Positions 38,507-51,260 of a stretch of 64,000 bases of DNA are shown in pieces. Position numbers and translations under genes: made by a program. Location of the stretch: contig JAJKFJ010022160.1 in NCBI GenBank assembly GCA_027382625.1, forward strand, positions 31,622 to 95,621. Reading direction: 5' to 3'. The notes below the pieces were generated by a model, which worked only from the letters and a program-made list of their open reading frames with translations, ran no database searches and was not told where the DNA came from. Numbering within the stretch: position 1 is the first letter of the stretch; every line of letters begins with the position of its first letter. Source of the DNA: Tetmemena sp. SeJ-2015 (lineage: Eukaryota > Ciliophora > Spirotrichea > Sporadotrichida > Oxytrichidae).

Positions 38507-39119
38507 CCTGTGGAAGTGAAGAAGAAACTATTTTTTTGAAGTATATTGCCCAGTAATAAACTCGGGAACCAATAGAATTAATAAACTTACTATAAATAAT
38601 ACTTTAAGCATATTATATATACTTTTCCCTTTTTAATCTTCTGATAATCATCCCTTCTTTATATTTATTTTAGAGTTGAAAGCTCAAATTAAAATAGTTT
38701 ACTAAAATATTCTTAATTTAAATTAAAATAAAATTTAAAAGAAAATTATTTTTTAAAATCTGAATTTAAAAGTCCCCTTAAGCCCAAACCAATTTAAACT
38801 TCAAAATACAGAATGTAAATAAAATTAAAAATAATTAATCATAGTGTCTATATAAATTTTATACATATTACAATGAACAAGAATGTTTATTCACATTATA
38901 TATAGGACGCATTAAAGGCTACTGAACATAATTCAAATTTATTAAATTTAGAATCTGAGAATAGCTTTAATAATACTAGTTTTGTATCTGCATAGAATCA
39001 AAATCAAACGAACAACTCAAATTTTAAATTCTTATTATAGGATGAATATGATTACATTATCATAAATTGTTTTTAATTATAAATATTTTTAATTTACATC
39101 CTTTTTCAGCTATTCATAC

Positions 39120-39560
39120 TAAGCTACGCTTAGAAAAATAAACTCTTAATTTAAACGTCTACTGCAACGACTACATCAACTCCGAATGACTACAACAACA
39201 AGAAGAACAACTTATAAAATTTTAAGGGGTAGCCGAAAAGGCAAATGTCCAGGATAAGGAAGGTATACCTCCCGAAAAAAGGCTCATCTTCGCTGGAAAG
39301 TAATAAAAAATTCTAAAATATGCTTGGGATTTCCTCTAACATCAAGACATGATATTAATCATTCAAAATATGAAGAAAGTGTATATAATTATCTTTAACT
39401 GTAAACTGAATAAAGCGACGTAACGAAATTTAAGCTTAGACTGACTGAGTCGGTGTTCTATTGAATTTGGCACTGATCTGTTGGTAGCTCGTTCCTTCTT
39501 TTATTTAAAATACTTAATGTTTTAAATGTTTTAAATGTTTTATTTGTTAAACTTAGGGGG
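39120..39560 (+). pseudogene. Ubiquitin-like pseudogene, copy 3
   Basis: Near 39242-39303 the frame reads VAEKANVQDKEGIPPEKRLI, FAGK, very close to ubiquitin residues 26-48. Here the FAGK part lost in copies 1 and 2 is retained, but the C-terminal half is only a diverged HDINHSKYEES. The upstream TCTACTGCAACGACTACATC matches the start of copy 2 and the downstream CTGATCTGTTGGTAGC matches its 3' part. Confidence 0.7.
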
Positions 39561-39679
39561 AGTCCTAGACTCCTTATGCTTGCGTTTTTATGAATTCTTT
39601 GCGACTTACCTAAAGGCACTAATTAAAACTATAATAATTTATTAGAGGCCTTCTCTTTCGTAGTCGTGGGCATCACTAT

Positions 39680-40990
39680 CGTCTTATCCACTTGTTTCCG
39701 TTATATTTGAAGTTACTATAAGCTCTATATTTGTTTCCTGTCTATTCTCTCACCTTATTTGTTGTTGTTTCATCTATGGCAGCAAGGATCTTTCTGAATT
39801 ATCCCCAGAATGCCTTGCTCTTATCAATTATCTCATCAATGAATCTAAGGTTAGTACTGGGTCATAGGTTTCTAATAATTCTATGCTTTTCGTTTAGATT
39901 TCATCACGTGCACATTGGGTGATTTCTTAGATATAGTCGATTAGAAAGTTTACAGTTCTTAAGGGACTTTTTACTTTGTGCTTAGAAGTGAACTTAATAA
40001 TGGTTTCAAAGATTTCAACCTTAGATTTTGGGCTATTAGCGCTATTATAGGTTATTTAGGATTCCAGCAAATCGTTGATACATTTGATTGAGTGCAGGGG
40101 TAGTGTACTAGGTCTTATAGTTTCTATCCCCATTTAAATTTCTAGGGTTGGCTTTAAACTTACTCTTTCTATTCTTCTTGGAAAAAATAGATCACTTCTA
40201 GGTATTTGTTTTTTTATCCTTTTTGCTAAGGATTGGGCTTACTTGTTTTCTATTGTCATAGCCTTAATTTCCTGTGTCGCTTTACTATAATCTGTGATTG
40301 GTTTAGTGAGACTCAGTTGTTAGTTTAGCTTCTTGGTTATTGTTGGTAAATATATTTGTTGTTGGATTCCATTTATTATTAATTCCCTCTATCTTTAAAG
40401 TTAATTACGAAATAGTATTTGTGAGGTATGTTTCTCTACTAAGTTGGCGTTTATCTAATGAATAAGCAAACTTAATAGTGTTTCATTGATTAATTCCAAA
40501 TCGATTTAGTTTTAATGGGCTATTAAATAGAGTCCTATTTAATTATACACTTCATTGCTCATTTTTATAGGAGACTCTATAATATTTGTACCGATACTTT
40601 GGACTTCTAGTCTTGAATTTTTCCCGCTTAGATAAAAGTATCGTTATTGAGTTCATTAGTAATTTCTTTCGCCATTGATTTAAAGTTATCTCTTCTTCTC
40701 TAACAGCCGAGTTAGAATGTCCACTAGAGTGGTATGTTTAGACCCACTACCCTGTAAGATGAGAAAGACAATAAGAAATATCGTTAGTTAGGATGTTCTT
40801 TTCTGCTGCTTGATTCTTTCCAATTATGTTTTCCTTTCGTTTCACAAGCATTTGCGCAAAATGGTCCACTTAGAAGATTGTGTTAATTAGGTATGCTAGG
40901 GCTGGGATGATGTTAGATTATTTCTCGTAGCCCATGCATTAGCTTACGTACTTTACTTGCGCCTTAAGTTTCTTTAACTTTCTAATTTAA
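39680..40990 (-). CDS. Unknown helical protein gene
   Basis: Reading begins near 40980 with KKLKAQVKYVSQ, then MGYEKQSNIIPALAYLINTI, FQVDHFAQMLVKRKENIIGK, NQAAEKNILTNDISYCLSHL. After a frame change near 40760 it gives GSGSKHTTLVDILTRLLEKK. One TGA lies near 40673, then about 300 codons are open to 39755, including NEVYNQIGLYLIAHQNQIDL, KVEIFETIIKFTSKHKVK and TKSIELLETYDPVLTL. Near 39860 another frame takes over (FIDEIIDKSKAFWGQFRKIL, AAIDETTTNKVREQTGNKYR). Gln is often TAA/TAG. Composition is rich in K, E, Q, L, I, suggesting alpha-helices. GSGSKHTTL resembles a P-loop but lacks the usual GKT/S, so no ATPase call is made. No family recognised. Confidence 0.55.
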
Positions 40991-41504
40991 GAATATATTT
41001 ATCACTCCTCTTATGAACTCTAACTTTATTTGTTTTGCTTTAACTCGATAATCTAATGATATTTATCCGATATAAATAAACAATTTAATACTATTAAAAT
41101 TTGTTCATTCCACATGCAAATATCTTAAATAAGACTGTTCCAGAATTAGGTAATATGTTAACAATTGCTAGTCAGTATTATACATCAATACTTTTTTTTG
41201 CTTTTGTTTCTTTACTTGATTATTTTATTAAAATTAAATTTAAATAAATTTAATATATCAATGAAAATTAATAGATTTTAATATTTGAAAAGAATTTGAA
41301 AAACTTTAATGCTAAACACATAACCTACTAATATATGTTGCGACGTACTTATAAATTTTTCATATATTTGTGAAGATTTTGTATGCTTACTAGCTCTAAA
41401 CCCTGATTCCTGCAACTCAAAAGCATCTTGCTTTACGCAGACTCAAGTCAAATGAAATTGAATAGGCTAATTCAGGGAAGAATCTTTGAATAAACGGCTC
41501 AAGG

Positions 41505-41597
41505 ATGGCCTCCATCTGTACTCGAATCTTCCCTTACGAAGAAGTGGGCAAAGACGAAAAGAGTGGCCATTTTAATGACCAATTCTGTTTTGAATGA
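41505..41597 (+). CDS. Short coding island, unknown
   Basis: From ATG 41505 to TGA 41595: MASICTRIFPYEEVGKDEKS followed by GHFNDQFCFE. A TGA lies upstream in frame. The local composition is clearly less AT-rich. It could be a small MDS; two other frames are also partly open. Confidence 0.35.
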   Translation: MASICTRIFPYEEVGKDEKSGHFNDQFCFE

Positions 41598-41599
41598 TC

Positions 41600-43195
41600 T
41601 CTGCCTATTGAGTTGCCGAGATAATCTTAGTACAAAAATTTGAATTTTTAACTTTATTATCAACTTTATCCATATACAAATCTAGCCTCAATTTGAATTG
41701 AATATATTTTTGTTATAAATTTATTTTTTGAGATATGTATATTAAATGAAATTGTTTCAGAACAATTTACTCTGACATTTCGGGTTTAGGGGTAGGGAGA
41801 TAAATGTAACAACTCACTAAGGTACAATAAAGAAAAGAAAATACAGAAGAGAAAAAGAGAACCAACAAGAATATGTCATAGCAAATGGACCACGACACTT
41901 TAGCAAGCCTATTGAGATCTGAAAGTGACAGTTATAAATAAAACCATCCTCATTATATTAACAATGCTATACAGTGTGAATAATTATCCATCATTTTCCA
42001 TACAAATATTTATTATCTATTAAATGAAAGAAGATACCATATTATAACAATTTAATGTCATGTTGTCAATAAATGTCGAACTAAATCTTAATTAAAAATT
42101 TTAATAGTTCTCTCTTTTTTAATCACTTTATTTTTTAAAAAAGAAATAATGGATATAAAAATTAAAATAATTTAAAATGTATTAGCAAATGAATAAATTG
42201 AATATTTTGGAATAATTTAATATAATTCATAACCATTTTAAAACATGAATAGCAATTTAAATTGAGTATAAGATAAATTTATCTATTTTAATTTATAAGT
42301 AAAATACAAATACATGATTGAAGGCATTAGCTCATAAATTAACAGCTTATATTTGAACATGAATAAATAATTACTCTCGAATAATAAGGAAAGAAGTTCA
42401 AGGGTAGAAATGCAACAATTTAGCACAATATAATTTGTTTTTATCTTGTCTCCCACATCCATTATGGTTCCTTATCCTTAAACTTCTAATAAGCATAGTG
42501 GGCTATGTTAAAATAGACTAATTATGAGTGAAAAAGGGAGTTTTGCTTTGAGCACTCTGATGGCAAACATTTTAGCTGCATTGAACTTTTTAGCGGATTC
42601 TTTCCCTGTATTCCTTGCTCTTTCTTAAATAAAATGAGAAATTTATTTATAAATTATCAATTTAGAGCGATCTGCATAGTAGAGGATAGTTCAGCTTAAT
42701 ATAACTACATGACTTTTGATAACCTATAGCAGTCAAGTGCTCATATTCTAAATCACAATTCATTTCATGATCATTTCTTTCTTCATCTTAATTATTATTT
42801 AGAAAATTCCTAATTAACTACTCTTTATTTATGAAACATTCGCCTTCAATTATGTGTTCATATTTGATCTATATTCTTATATTCAGCTCGTCATGGGTTA
42901 ACACTTAGCATCAGGGACCGGTCACACTAGTTATGAGCGTGCTTTAGTGGATGATATAAAAGCCTATTATATATATATACCCTTGCGAGGAGCTTATATT
43001 AAACTTAAACTTATATCCAGCTTGCTTTAAATAAGGCTACTTAAAAGAAAAAGATAGTCTTAATAATATTCGAAATGATTTTATCACGAGAGCAGTTATT
43101 TTGATTGATATGCTAATTAGTATGTTTTCTGAATCAGTCTTTACTTATTCTTTGAAGTCCTACCTTGATTATCAGACTCCTTCTAAAGCCTTATG
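41600..43195. other. AT-rich interval without recognised gene
   Basis: No firm coding island. A short TA repeat (TATATATATATA) occurs near 42968, and a less AT-rich patch near 42890-42960 (CATCAGGGACCGGTCACACT) precedes the coding block at 43.2 kb and could be its promoter or leader (inference). Confidence 0.35.
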
Positions 43196-43199
43196 TAAA

Positions 43200-44991
43200 A
43201 GCCCTGTCCAAGTCCGAGACCTGAGTGGAAATCCTTCGAGTTCATAATTATAATGATATCTTACTCAGATACCTCGAGCAGGACCACATCGAACTCTCAA
43301 ATAAGAAAGATGGTCACATCGGGGAGCGGGTTGCAAAGCTCTCGCCTTGCAATATCCACACCTTGGTCGATTTAAAGATTCAAGAAGACTATTGATGCAG
43401 ATCACCATGGAGTATTTGTATTTGCTAGACATCATTAGGGCATTGATCGACAAAAAAATCAACTCAGATGAATATTCAGACGGAGGTAAGTAGTCAGCCG
43501 CGAGCAAGCATCCTCAGTCAGAGGGAAGAGTGACCGGCCAGCAACTCTCAGATGGCTAAATGTAGAATAATTACAGGAGAACTATTGATCAAGGAAGCTT
43601 TCGCAAGGAAGTGATCCCAGAGGATTAAGGCAGTGAGATCGAAGAAGTGCAGGCTGAAGATTAAAGCATAAATCATCCACTCTCATTGACAGGGTATGCC
43701 ATCTGCAGGCACTTTGAAGGACACTAAATAACATCTAGGAGGAGTCTGGTAGCGTATAGTTGAACGATCACTTGGGATAAAATGCATTTCAAGCATGCCT
43801 CTATAGTTGAAGTTGTTAAGATGTGGAATGAGTTTGGCTTCCAAATAATGAGTTTTAATCCTCTGAGCTCTCTCATGTGGGTAGGTCAAGGAATCGTCTG
43901 CATTCTGGAGGCTTGATGGCATTTCTTTTAGCTGGGCTTATCTTGACACTTCCGAAGTAAGCCTTACAACATTACGATCTGATTATAGGATTGAATGACG
44001 CATGAGAATGGGTTGAGGCAATCCTTCAAGGTGAGTAAAGTAGGGGTCACCTTTCTCTTGGATGAGCATCTGACCCAAAAGGTGGGAATATTTTTATACC
44101 ATCGCATCCTAATGGCTGGGATAAAATAATTTAAAACTAGTAAGCCTTCAACCAATCATATCACATTTTTAATGAATAGATTAATAGCTGAAAAGCTTAA
44201 TGTGTGGCACAGGGTTCCTACAACTCCTAGACCTTTTACTAATTACTGCTTTTTTAGTGCCCACAACAAATAAAAATTAAAAGAAAATATCTTACTCCAT
44301 CCTCCATTGTATTATAAAAAGCTGATCAGACAAACTCTAGGTAGTTGCACTCCATCATTAACGACGACTTTCTAAGCCAGTGTTAGTTAGGCTTTCTTTT
44401 GTCAAAAGCATCCATGTTCTTAGTATAGAGTAGCCAAGTGGAGATCGATGGTAATTGGATCCTAGCTCACCCATTAGGTTAGATGTAGAAGCTATAATAT
44501 AGACCAGTAATCCATGAAACTCTGGCGAGCTACAATCTCGTTCCCCAGGGCCTATCATGCAACGTCAGTTCAGCCTGACCGAAGCAGAGTAGATGATTGC
44601 GGATTCGAAGAGTCTTGAGACTAAACCCCGGTTATGCCAGAGCCTACAAGCGTCCCTCGAATCCGCCTAGCACCCCAGCAAGAACGAAAGAGCAAATGTA
44701 AACTCAAAGAGCTTACCCTTCCTTTAAGTAACCGGCGAGGAGGGCTTGTGGCAGGTATACACCCGCTTTCTCGGTCGAGAGCGGTCCACCCTGCGTTCGA
44801 GGTTTCTTTCGAATGATTAAAGCAGTGATATCTTATTATATCAAGCAGTCATTCGACCTGGAAGATGGAGGAGAAAATAGGGGAGAAGTTCAAAAGTTGA
44901 AAGCCGACTTCATCAGGAATCTACTCTCCTTCTTCAAGAGGAGGAAACTCCCTAATTTTTACAATAATATTTTATTTCCTATATTTAATGA
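43200..44991 (+). CDS. Large coding block of unknown function
   Basis: Markedly less AT-rich than its surroundings, with long plus-strand frames under Gln-TAA/TAG. About 43230-43385: DILLRYLEQDHIELSNKKDG, HIGERVAKLSPCNIHTLVDL. About 43395-43755: QITMEYLYLLDIIRALIDKK, then a polar stretch (GRVTGQQLSDGQMQNN, GSEIEEVQAEDQ) and GYAICRHFEGHQITSRRS. About 43764-43918: WDKMHFKHASIVEVVKMWNE, FGFQIMSFNPLSS. About 44355-44580: NDDFLSQCQLGFLLSKASMF, QVEIDGNWILAHPLGQMQ. About 44565-44991: FSLTEAEQMIADSKSLETKP, QVTGEEGLWQVYTRFLGRE, ending at TGA 44989. Frames change between blocks and one TGA (near 43756) is internal to an otherwise continuous frame. Opposite-strand frames are also open in places but less consistent. 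No family recognised. Confidence 0.5.
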
Positions 44992-44999
44992 ATGAATAT

Positions 45000-47900
45000 T
45001 ATATTTTTTTACAAGAGGAGATGAATTTATCGAAGATTTTGAGCATAATGCTAGATTTCAAAATAAATGGTTGTGGATATTTGCGTCGACGCTTAATGAA
45101 GAGCAATTAAAAATAATCATATTCATTAAAATAATAAGCGATGCTCATAATGATCTTTAAACGATGGAATTTTTCATTTTTAAGATTTGCTTCATTTTTA
45201 TAACTTTTCAATTCACTTATTTAAATTAATATAAGCAACTGCATTATTTGTAATCTGCAGCATTACACATGGAAAATTGTAGATTTTGGAATCAGGGAAT
45301 GTAATTCGAGGATATCACTCCAATAGAGGGGAATAAAGCGTAAAATGCAAGAAATTATTATCTTGACAGAGATGAATCTAATAAAGAAATGAGTAAATTG
45401 CAGGGTAAAAATCTTAGCTAATTAAGTGAGGAAAATCAGCATTAGCTATAGAATACTTCAATTAAGAATTAATATTTAAAATTTTTTATGAAAACCTAAT
45501 GATCGTAAAATAAAAGATGAAGTATGGAGGGTAAATTTAAAGAAAATAATAAAAAAGAAATTTGGAAGTATAAGAACGCAAGAGAGCTTATTTAATGATA
45601 CAATATCTAAATTAAAATTAGCAAATAATAAAGAGATCTACTCTATTAAAATTTTAGCTGTAGTCAAAATTTTGAATTTCATATATAGTTTAGACTAATT
45701 TATATAAAAAAATTTACGATTAATTTATAAAGATAAAATTTACGCATTAACTCTGCATGATTTTAAAATTCTTTAACTTTTTGTTGTTCTGGCAAACTTA
45801 GAACAATATTAATATTTTAAGTGATTTGTTTGTTTCTCAATATAGCTGAGAATTAAAAAAAAAGAACTAAATTAATAAATAAATTATAAAACCTTGATAA
45901 TTGAAGTGTGAAATTGAGCTGAAATTATGATCATTCGATTTAGCGTTAAAATCTAGGATACTTTGGTCCTTGCAAGTTCTTCGTAGGAGACCTTTGTAAA
46001 GAGTTACCTCGGTTAAAAATTTGTGAACATGGCTAATTCTTGGTTCGGAGTATGTGACATCAAAATCTCTTCATAGATACCACTATCGTCATGGTAAGGT
46101 GAAATCTTCGAAATACAGAAGAATGTAATGATTCATTAACTTTGACATAAAATAATGATGATTCAATTATATTCAATTGTCTATTGATTAATTACGAAAA
46201 ATATATTTTAATGTATCAATTGAGAAATGGATATTTCGATTTCCACTAGAGGTCTTATACTCTTATTACTCTATCAATGATTTAACTTAATAGTTTAAAG
46301 GTGAAATTAGAGTAATTTATAGTAAAAGAACTAAACTTATTGACATTAATAAACATATATGCTCAGTATACGCTCTAATAAAATAAGCTTATATATATAA
46401 TAATTGTTAATAGATTAATTAAATTACTTCATAAAGATGGAGTTGGCTTATTTAATACTTATTATTTTAGGGATAGTATATTAATTATTACCAAGAAGTT
46501 TAATCTCTTTAGAGAAAACCTATTAGGCTGGTAGAAAATTTAATTAATGTAATAATTTAAGTGATTTAATTTAAGATGCCATATTTATCAGGAATAGTTA
46601 ATAAGAAATTAATTAAAGTTTATAAATTACTCGCTATTAATTAAGTAATAGAGTAATTCTTAATAAAGTCACTCAAAATACTCTTCTGAGATCGATTATT
46701 TTTTTGTCTTAAATCAAGCGTCAGTTCTAGAATGTCCTCAACTTTAATTGCTTTTGAATATTTGATTAAGGGATGTTATTGTTCATGGAGCCAGGAATGC
46801 ATGCGAAATTTTACAGAGCAATCTGAGTTATTTGAGATGTGATATTTATGAATCCAAAAACTGTCTGATGCTTGTCTTAATTCATGCCTTTGGGTCTTAA
46901 TTATTTTCAAAATTTTGAATTACAATGAGTTAATAGATTAATCGTTAATTTTACTGGGATTGAAATAGTTTTACTTTAGTAGAATAAACTATTCTTATAA
47001 TTTAAGGAGCTATTGAACAAGCCCTATATAGAGTTGCTTATCTCGCAATTTAACGGCCAACATTTAACAACTCTTCATTTATTATTTTAACTTAATTCCC
47101 ATTTTCATTTAAATTTTAGCTGTATTAAAAAAAGTAAAGTAGGAAATAGAGGTTAAAGGATGAAAAAACTAAAAACAAATAAAAGAGCCGTGCAATTATT
47201 TTTAATGATACTCAAAAAAAGATAAGCATGGATTATAATAAGTCCTTTAGTATTAATTTAATAATGTGGCATATCATAATCATTTAAATGAAAATATAAA
47301 CATAATTAATCTTTCACAACAAATGAAGTAGCAAAAATCTAGGCCTCATTATACTAAAAATGCAGATAACACATGTTCAAATTCTTCCTTTAAAAAGTAA
47401 ATGACGGCCATAGTCATCAACCTAAGTTATTTAAGATAAAATAACAACTCAAAAAATTAATTTTTAGCTACTACTTTTTTCACACTATTTCAAATAAAAA
47501 TCTACTTTTAGAGAGCCTCAAATTATATTTAAAATAAAGCGAGTAAATCATTAAGAATCTGGTGATAACAACTTTTAAATTGAAGGCTTACATATTTAAT
47601 AAACTTTTTAGATTTGAATGAATTATAGAGAATAGGAGAACTAGCCCTCTCAATATATAAGTAGAGAAGAATGAAGAGATGCAACGATGTTTATAGAATA
47701 TAAGCTAATCATATATTGAAAATAAACGATACCACCTCTAGCAATATTAAACTGCAAGCAGGGTTTTAATAATTTAATTTTCTTATTTCTAAAATTATTA
47801 GCTATTTTTATAATTTAAATAGAAAAGATTTACATGTCCTTTGATTAAAAAAGAAGAAGGTAGCTTTAAAGACAGAAGCTAAAAATAGGAAATTATTAAA

Positions 47901-48480
47901 AATAGTAACATCGCAATTAGCTATTCATTTATTGATTTCAGAGCAAATAATCATCTTATCTAAATTACAAACAATATTTTAAATTATCTTGGGAAATGCT
48001 CATAGACCAAGATCTGGTAAGAAACAGAATGAATATGAATAAATTAAGTTTTCCGGAATCTAATAGCAAGAATACAATAACTGCAACACACCTAATACTT
48101 AGTGTATCAAAGCTTAAAAATTATATTTGCATTAATATATATATATATATATCATATACTTAAGTAGTTCGGAAAAAGCATGGACATGATGGATTGATGT
48201 CCTTTCATAACTCCTCTAAACTAAAACTTAATAATCCAGGAGTATTACTCGTAACAGTCAAGGACAAGTTAATATAGTAGGAAGCACTTAATAAATGAAG
48301 ACCTAAAACAGTATCCTAAGGAATATAATTAGATAGGTGAAAGGATTCTCTCACTCTTGAATAAATAGCCTCCAAAATAAATTTAAATGTTCTTTTTAAA
48401 TGGAATAATATATTTAATAATAATCATCACATCTTTAAATTAAAAATGTGATAATTATTTATCTTGTTAGATATTATGGA
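45000..48480. other. AT-rich interval with scattered weak islands
   Basis: Mostly filler. Positions 45932-45983 carry the dispersed motif seen at 8.06, 16.1 and 28.8 kb (CATTCGATTTAGCGTTAAAA then TCCTTGCAA). A short possible island near 46755-46845 reads FEYLIKGCYCSWSQECMRNF on the plus strand, too short to assign. A TA microsatellite lies near 48135-48153. Confidence 0.35.
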
Positions 48481-48739
48481 AGTATCTAAGTTATGGTTAA
48501 TTCGTTAGTTTTGACCATCAGTAAACTGTTTTTGAGACTGTTACCTTCTAAAGCAGCAGCTCCTATAGAGAAATTTGTTCCTTTCAAGATGAAAAGATTT
48601 GATTGAGACCAACTTGAATTATGGGAAGTGTACTGCCTACTTCCTCCAAGCCAATTAAGTAAGAGTAAGGGTAATGTTGGTTGTAGCTGTTATTCCCTCC
48701 AAATTCAAAGCTCTGTTGAGCAAATTATGGATTACTCAT
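48480..48739 (-). CDS. Coding island, unknown protein
   Basis: From ATG at 48739 on the minus strand: MSNPQFAQQSFEFGGNNSYN, QHYPYSYLIGLEEVGSTLPI, ending at a TGA near 48590. An overlapping frame continues as SHNSSWSQSNLFILKGTNFS, IGAAALEGNSLKNSLLM to about 48490. The Gln/Asn/Tyr-rich opening may be a true N-terminus with a frame change, or the second frame alone may be the gene. No family recognised. Confidence 0.4.
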
Positions 48740-50730
48740 AGTTAAATTTGTTTCTCTCAGCTGTTAGTAGTTGCTATATAACATAATTTTGTTGAAGTTC
48801 ATGATGACAAATTTAATTATTTGAAAAAGACTTTTAAAAAAATTGTTTTATTTTTAAAATTATCTTGAATCGATTAAATTTATTTGATATTGATCCTAGC
48901 TTTATCTTGCTAAATTTATATAACACATACTAGTATTGATAAAGATATTAAGATATATAAAATTAATCTAATTAAATTATTTTATATCCAAAGAATTCAT
49001 TAGACTTAAGTTAAATTTCTAATTTAAATAAGCCTATTTTACTTATTAATAGCTTAACTCATTTTTAGAAAAATATTTTCATAAATTTATTAAATAAATA
49101 AGATTTTCATATTAGTTCAAAAACAAAATAACACCTTATAATTAAAAAAAATAACATCAAAAAAATAATTATGATGTTTAAAATATTTGTTCTTTAATCC
49201 ATTATAGTGAAGAATTTAATGCAAAATAATTTGTAAAAAGATTAATACAAGTTTTATTCTTAATTCGGGAAACAGTAGATTGAACAAGAACAGAGAATTC
49301 AATTATGTGCAATTACTTTTTGCGAAATGTATTATTTGAACTTTTTTTGAATAACAACTCTTATAGAAGTGTTATAGACAAGCAAATTTATCTTGGATGA
49401 AACCCCTAAAATTAAAAGGTAAGATATTTCAATTCAATATCTTAAGAAAAATGAGATTAAGACGTTTTCCTTAGATATTCTCTATTAAAATTAACTATTG
49501 ATTTAGTATTCATGTTTAATAACATAAATTTAGAAATAGGGGTTTGTTTTGTTGGATAGAAAGAAAATCTTACTTGAAGAAAGGAATAAATTCAGTAATT
49601 GCGCTTCAAAGTGATGATTGCGGAGATTGAGAAGTCAAATTAGCCTGACATTTATAAAAATAAATAATAACAATTGGGAAATACATTAGAAACTACTAAA
49701 GAAGATTATTTTAATTTATCACTTAATTTAGCCCAATCTATAATAAAATAAATTTCTCTCCCAAAGATATTGCTGTTGAATTTAATGCCGTGGATTTGCA
49801 AAAACTAAATTGAACAGGTAAGGAAAATTTAATTAATATTTCTTTTTATTAGCAAACGGTATTTTGAGTTAAATAAGAGTATATATAATAATTATTATCG
49901 CTAAAATCTTATTTATTTTAGTATTTTATATAGATTAAAGTTGAGGTAGTTGAGGTATTTTGACATAGTTCGATAAAATTTTAAAGTTCTTTAAATCTCT
50001 GTAGAGTTTTTTTTATGGATGTAGGTAGTGCATTGCACAAATAGCTGCTTAAAAGGTTATTTAAATCACTATTATATTTGCATTTAAGCCTTATTACTTA
50101 GAGGCTCGATAAAGGTGATAAAAGATAAATCACCTATTTAATTCTAATCAATATAATAAGTCTCCCAAGTCTAAGATAATCTACATATTTAAAATACAAA
50201 GCTCAAGTGATTCATTAATTTAACCCAACTTCTATTTTATTAAATTATCAACATGTTTTATGGACTTGTGATAATAAACTCAATCCAAAGAATTAATGTA
50301 TTTGTTATAATAGAATAATATAAAGTTTATATTTTAATCGCTCTTTAAATTATATAAGAATTTAATCCCTAAAAAATCCTAAGTTTTCTGATTCAATATG
50401 AAAAATTCCTCCATAAAGGGTACTTTTGCTTATAAACTCTGAGTGTTTAAACTTTACTTCAAATTCAGACTATGTTAATGCAGATGTATAAGTTTTTGCT
50501 AAAAAGATGATTTTAAGTAAGCTCAATAATTAGTGGCATTTATATATTCGCATGAAATATCCAAATTTTAATAGTGAATCTTTATTGCATAGCCTTAATA
50601 AGCAGTATTGTTTATCAAATAAAAACATAATTTTTATAGTTAAATTAATCATCAAGCATTATTTGATTTTATGTTATTTAAATTATCAATATATAGATGC
50701 TAATTTAAACATTTTAAAACTCACACTTCG
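48740..50730. other. AT-rich interval with one weak island
   Basis: A short plus-strand island near 49550-49610 (LLDRKKILLEERNKFSNCAS) may be an MDS. Otherwise nothing recognised. Confidence 0.35.
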
Positions 50731-50732
50731 GC

Positions 50733-51260
50733 ATTCCAACCGACATAGAAACCCAAGGGTTGTCGTGACGTCACGAGTCACAGTTTGATATTTCACCTAA
50801 TATATAAGTAAAGACGCTCGACTATGTTCAGCCCGTCAAGCAGGATCCCTTGCCTGCCAAAAAAATCTTAGTGGCGTGGGAAGCTGCTGAGAAAAAAATT
50901 TCGTCCTACTTTCTAGTTTGTAAAATCGTGCCGTTGGTGTCTAAAGTTATTTGTAAGCTTCGCCCGAATGTCTTGCCCATGTAGTATTCCACTTATTAAG
51001 CTCAGCCCTCCTTTGGCAATTTCATCCACACTAACCCTACACTCTATGAGAGGGGTGAAGGGATTATAATGCTCGCCAACCATGTGTCTCGGGTGAAGGA
51101 AATCGCAATCCCATCTCCGTTTAAGAACTCACACGGGTTATTAAATTAGATCGCCACCAGGGGATACACAACGCAACCGAGGCAGAGAGTAATGGCTGGC
51201 TAATCTCCCTACTCCAGCAAAGCCGACTTTGGTGCAACGTCATGGGTCCTAAATTTTAAC
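50733..51260 (+). CDS. Coding island of unknown function
   Basis: Less AT-rich block with one plus-strand frame. After IPTDIETQGLS and a TGA at 50766, it reads RHESQFDISPNIQVKTLDYV, QPVKQDPLPAKKILVAWEAA, EKKISSYFLVCKIVPLVSKV, ICKLRPNVLPMQYSTYQAQP, SFGNFIHTNPTLYERGEGII, MLANHVSRVKEIAIPSPFKN and onward to about 51260, with several TAA/TAG as Gln. About 165 codons free of TGA in a region this size is well above chance. No domain recognised. It may join the islands at 52.1 and 53.4 kb on the same strand as one interrupted gene (inference). Confidence 0.55.

Noticed and set aside
40760..40790. GSGSKHTTL as a Walker A motif
   Set aside because: The Lys-Thr/Ser of a true P-loop is out of place (KHTT) and no Walker B follows; not enough for an ATPase call.
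48133..48153. TA repeat as a replication origin or promoter
   Set aside because: TA runs are common in this AT-rich DNA; nothing nearby supports a function.
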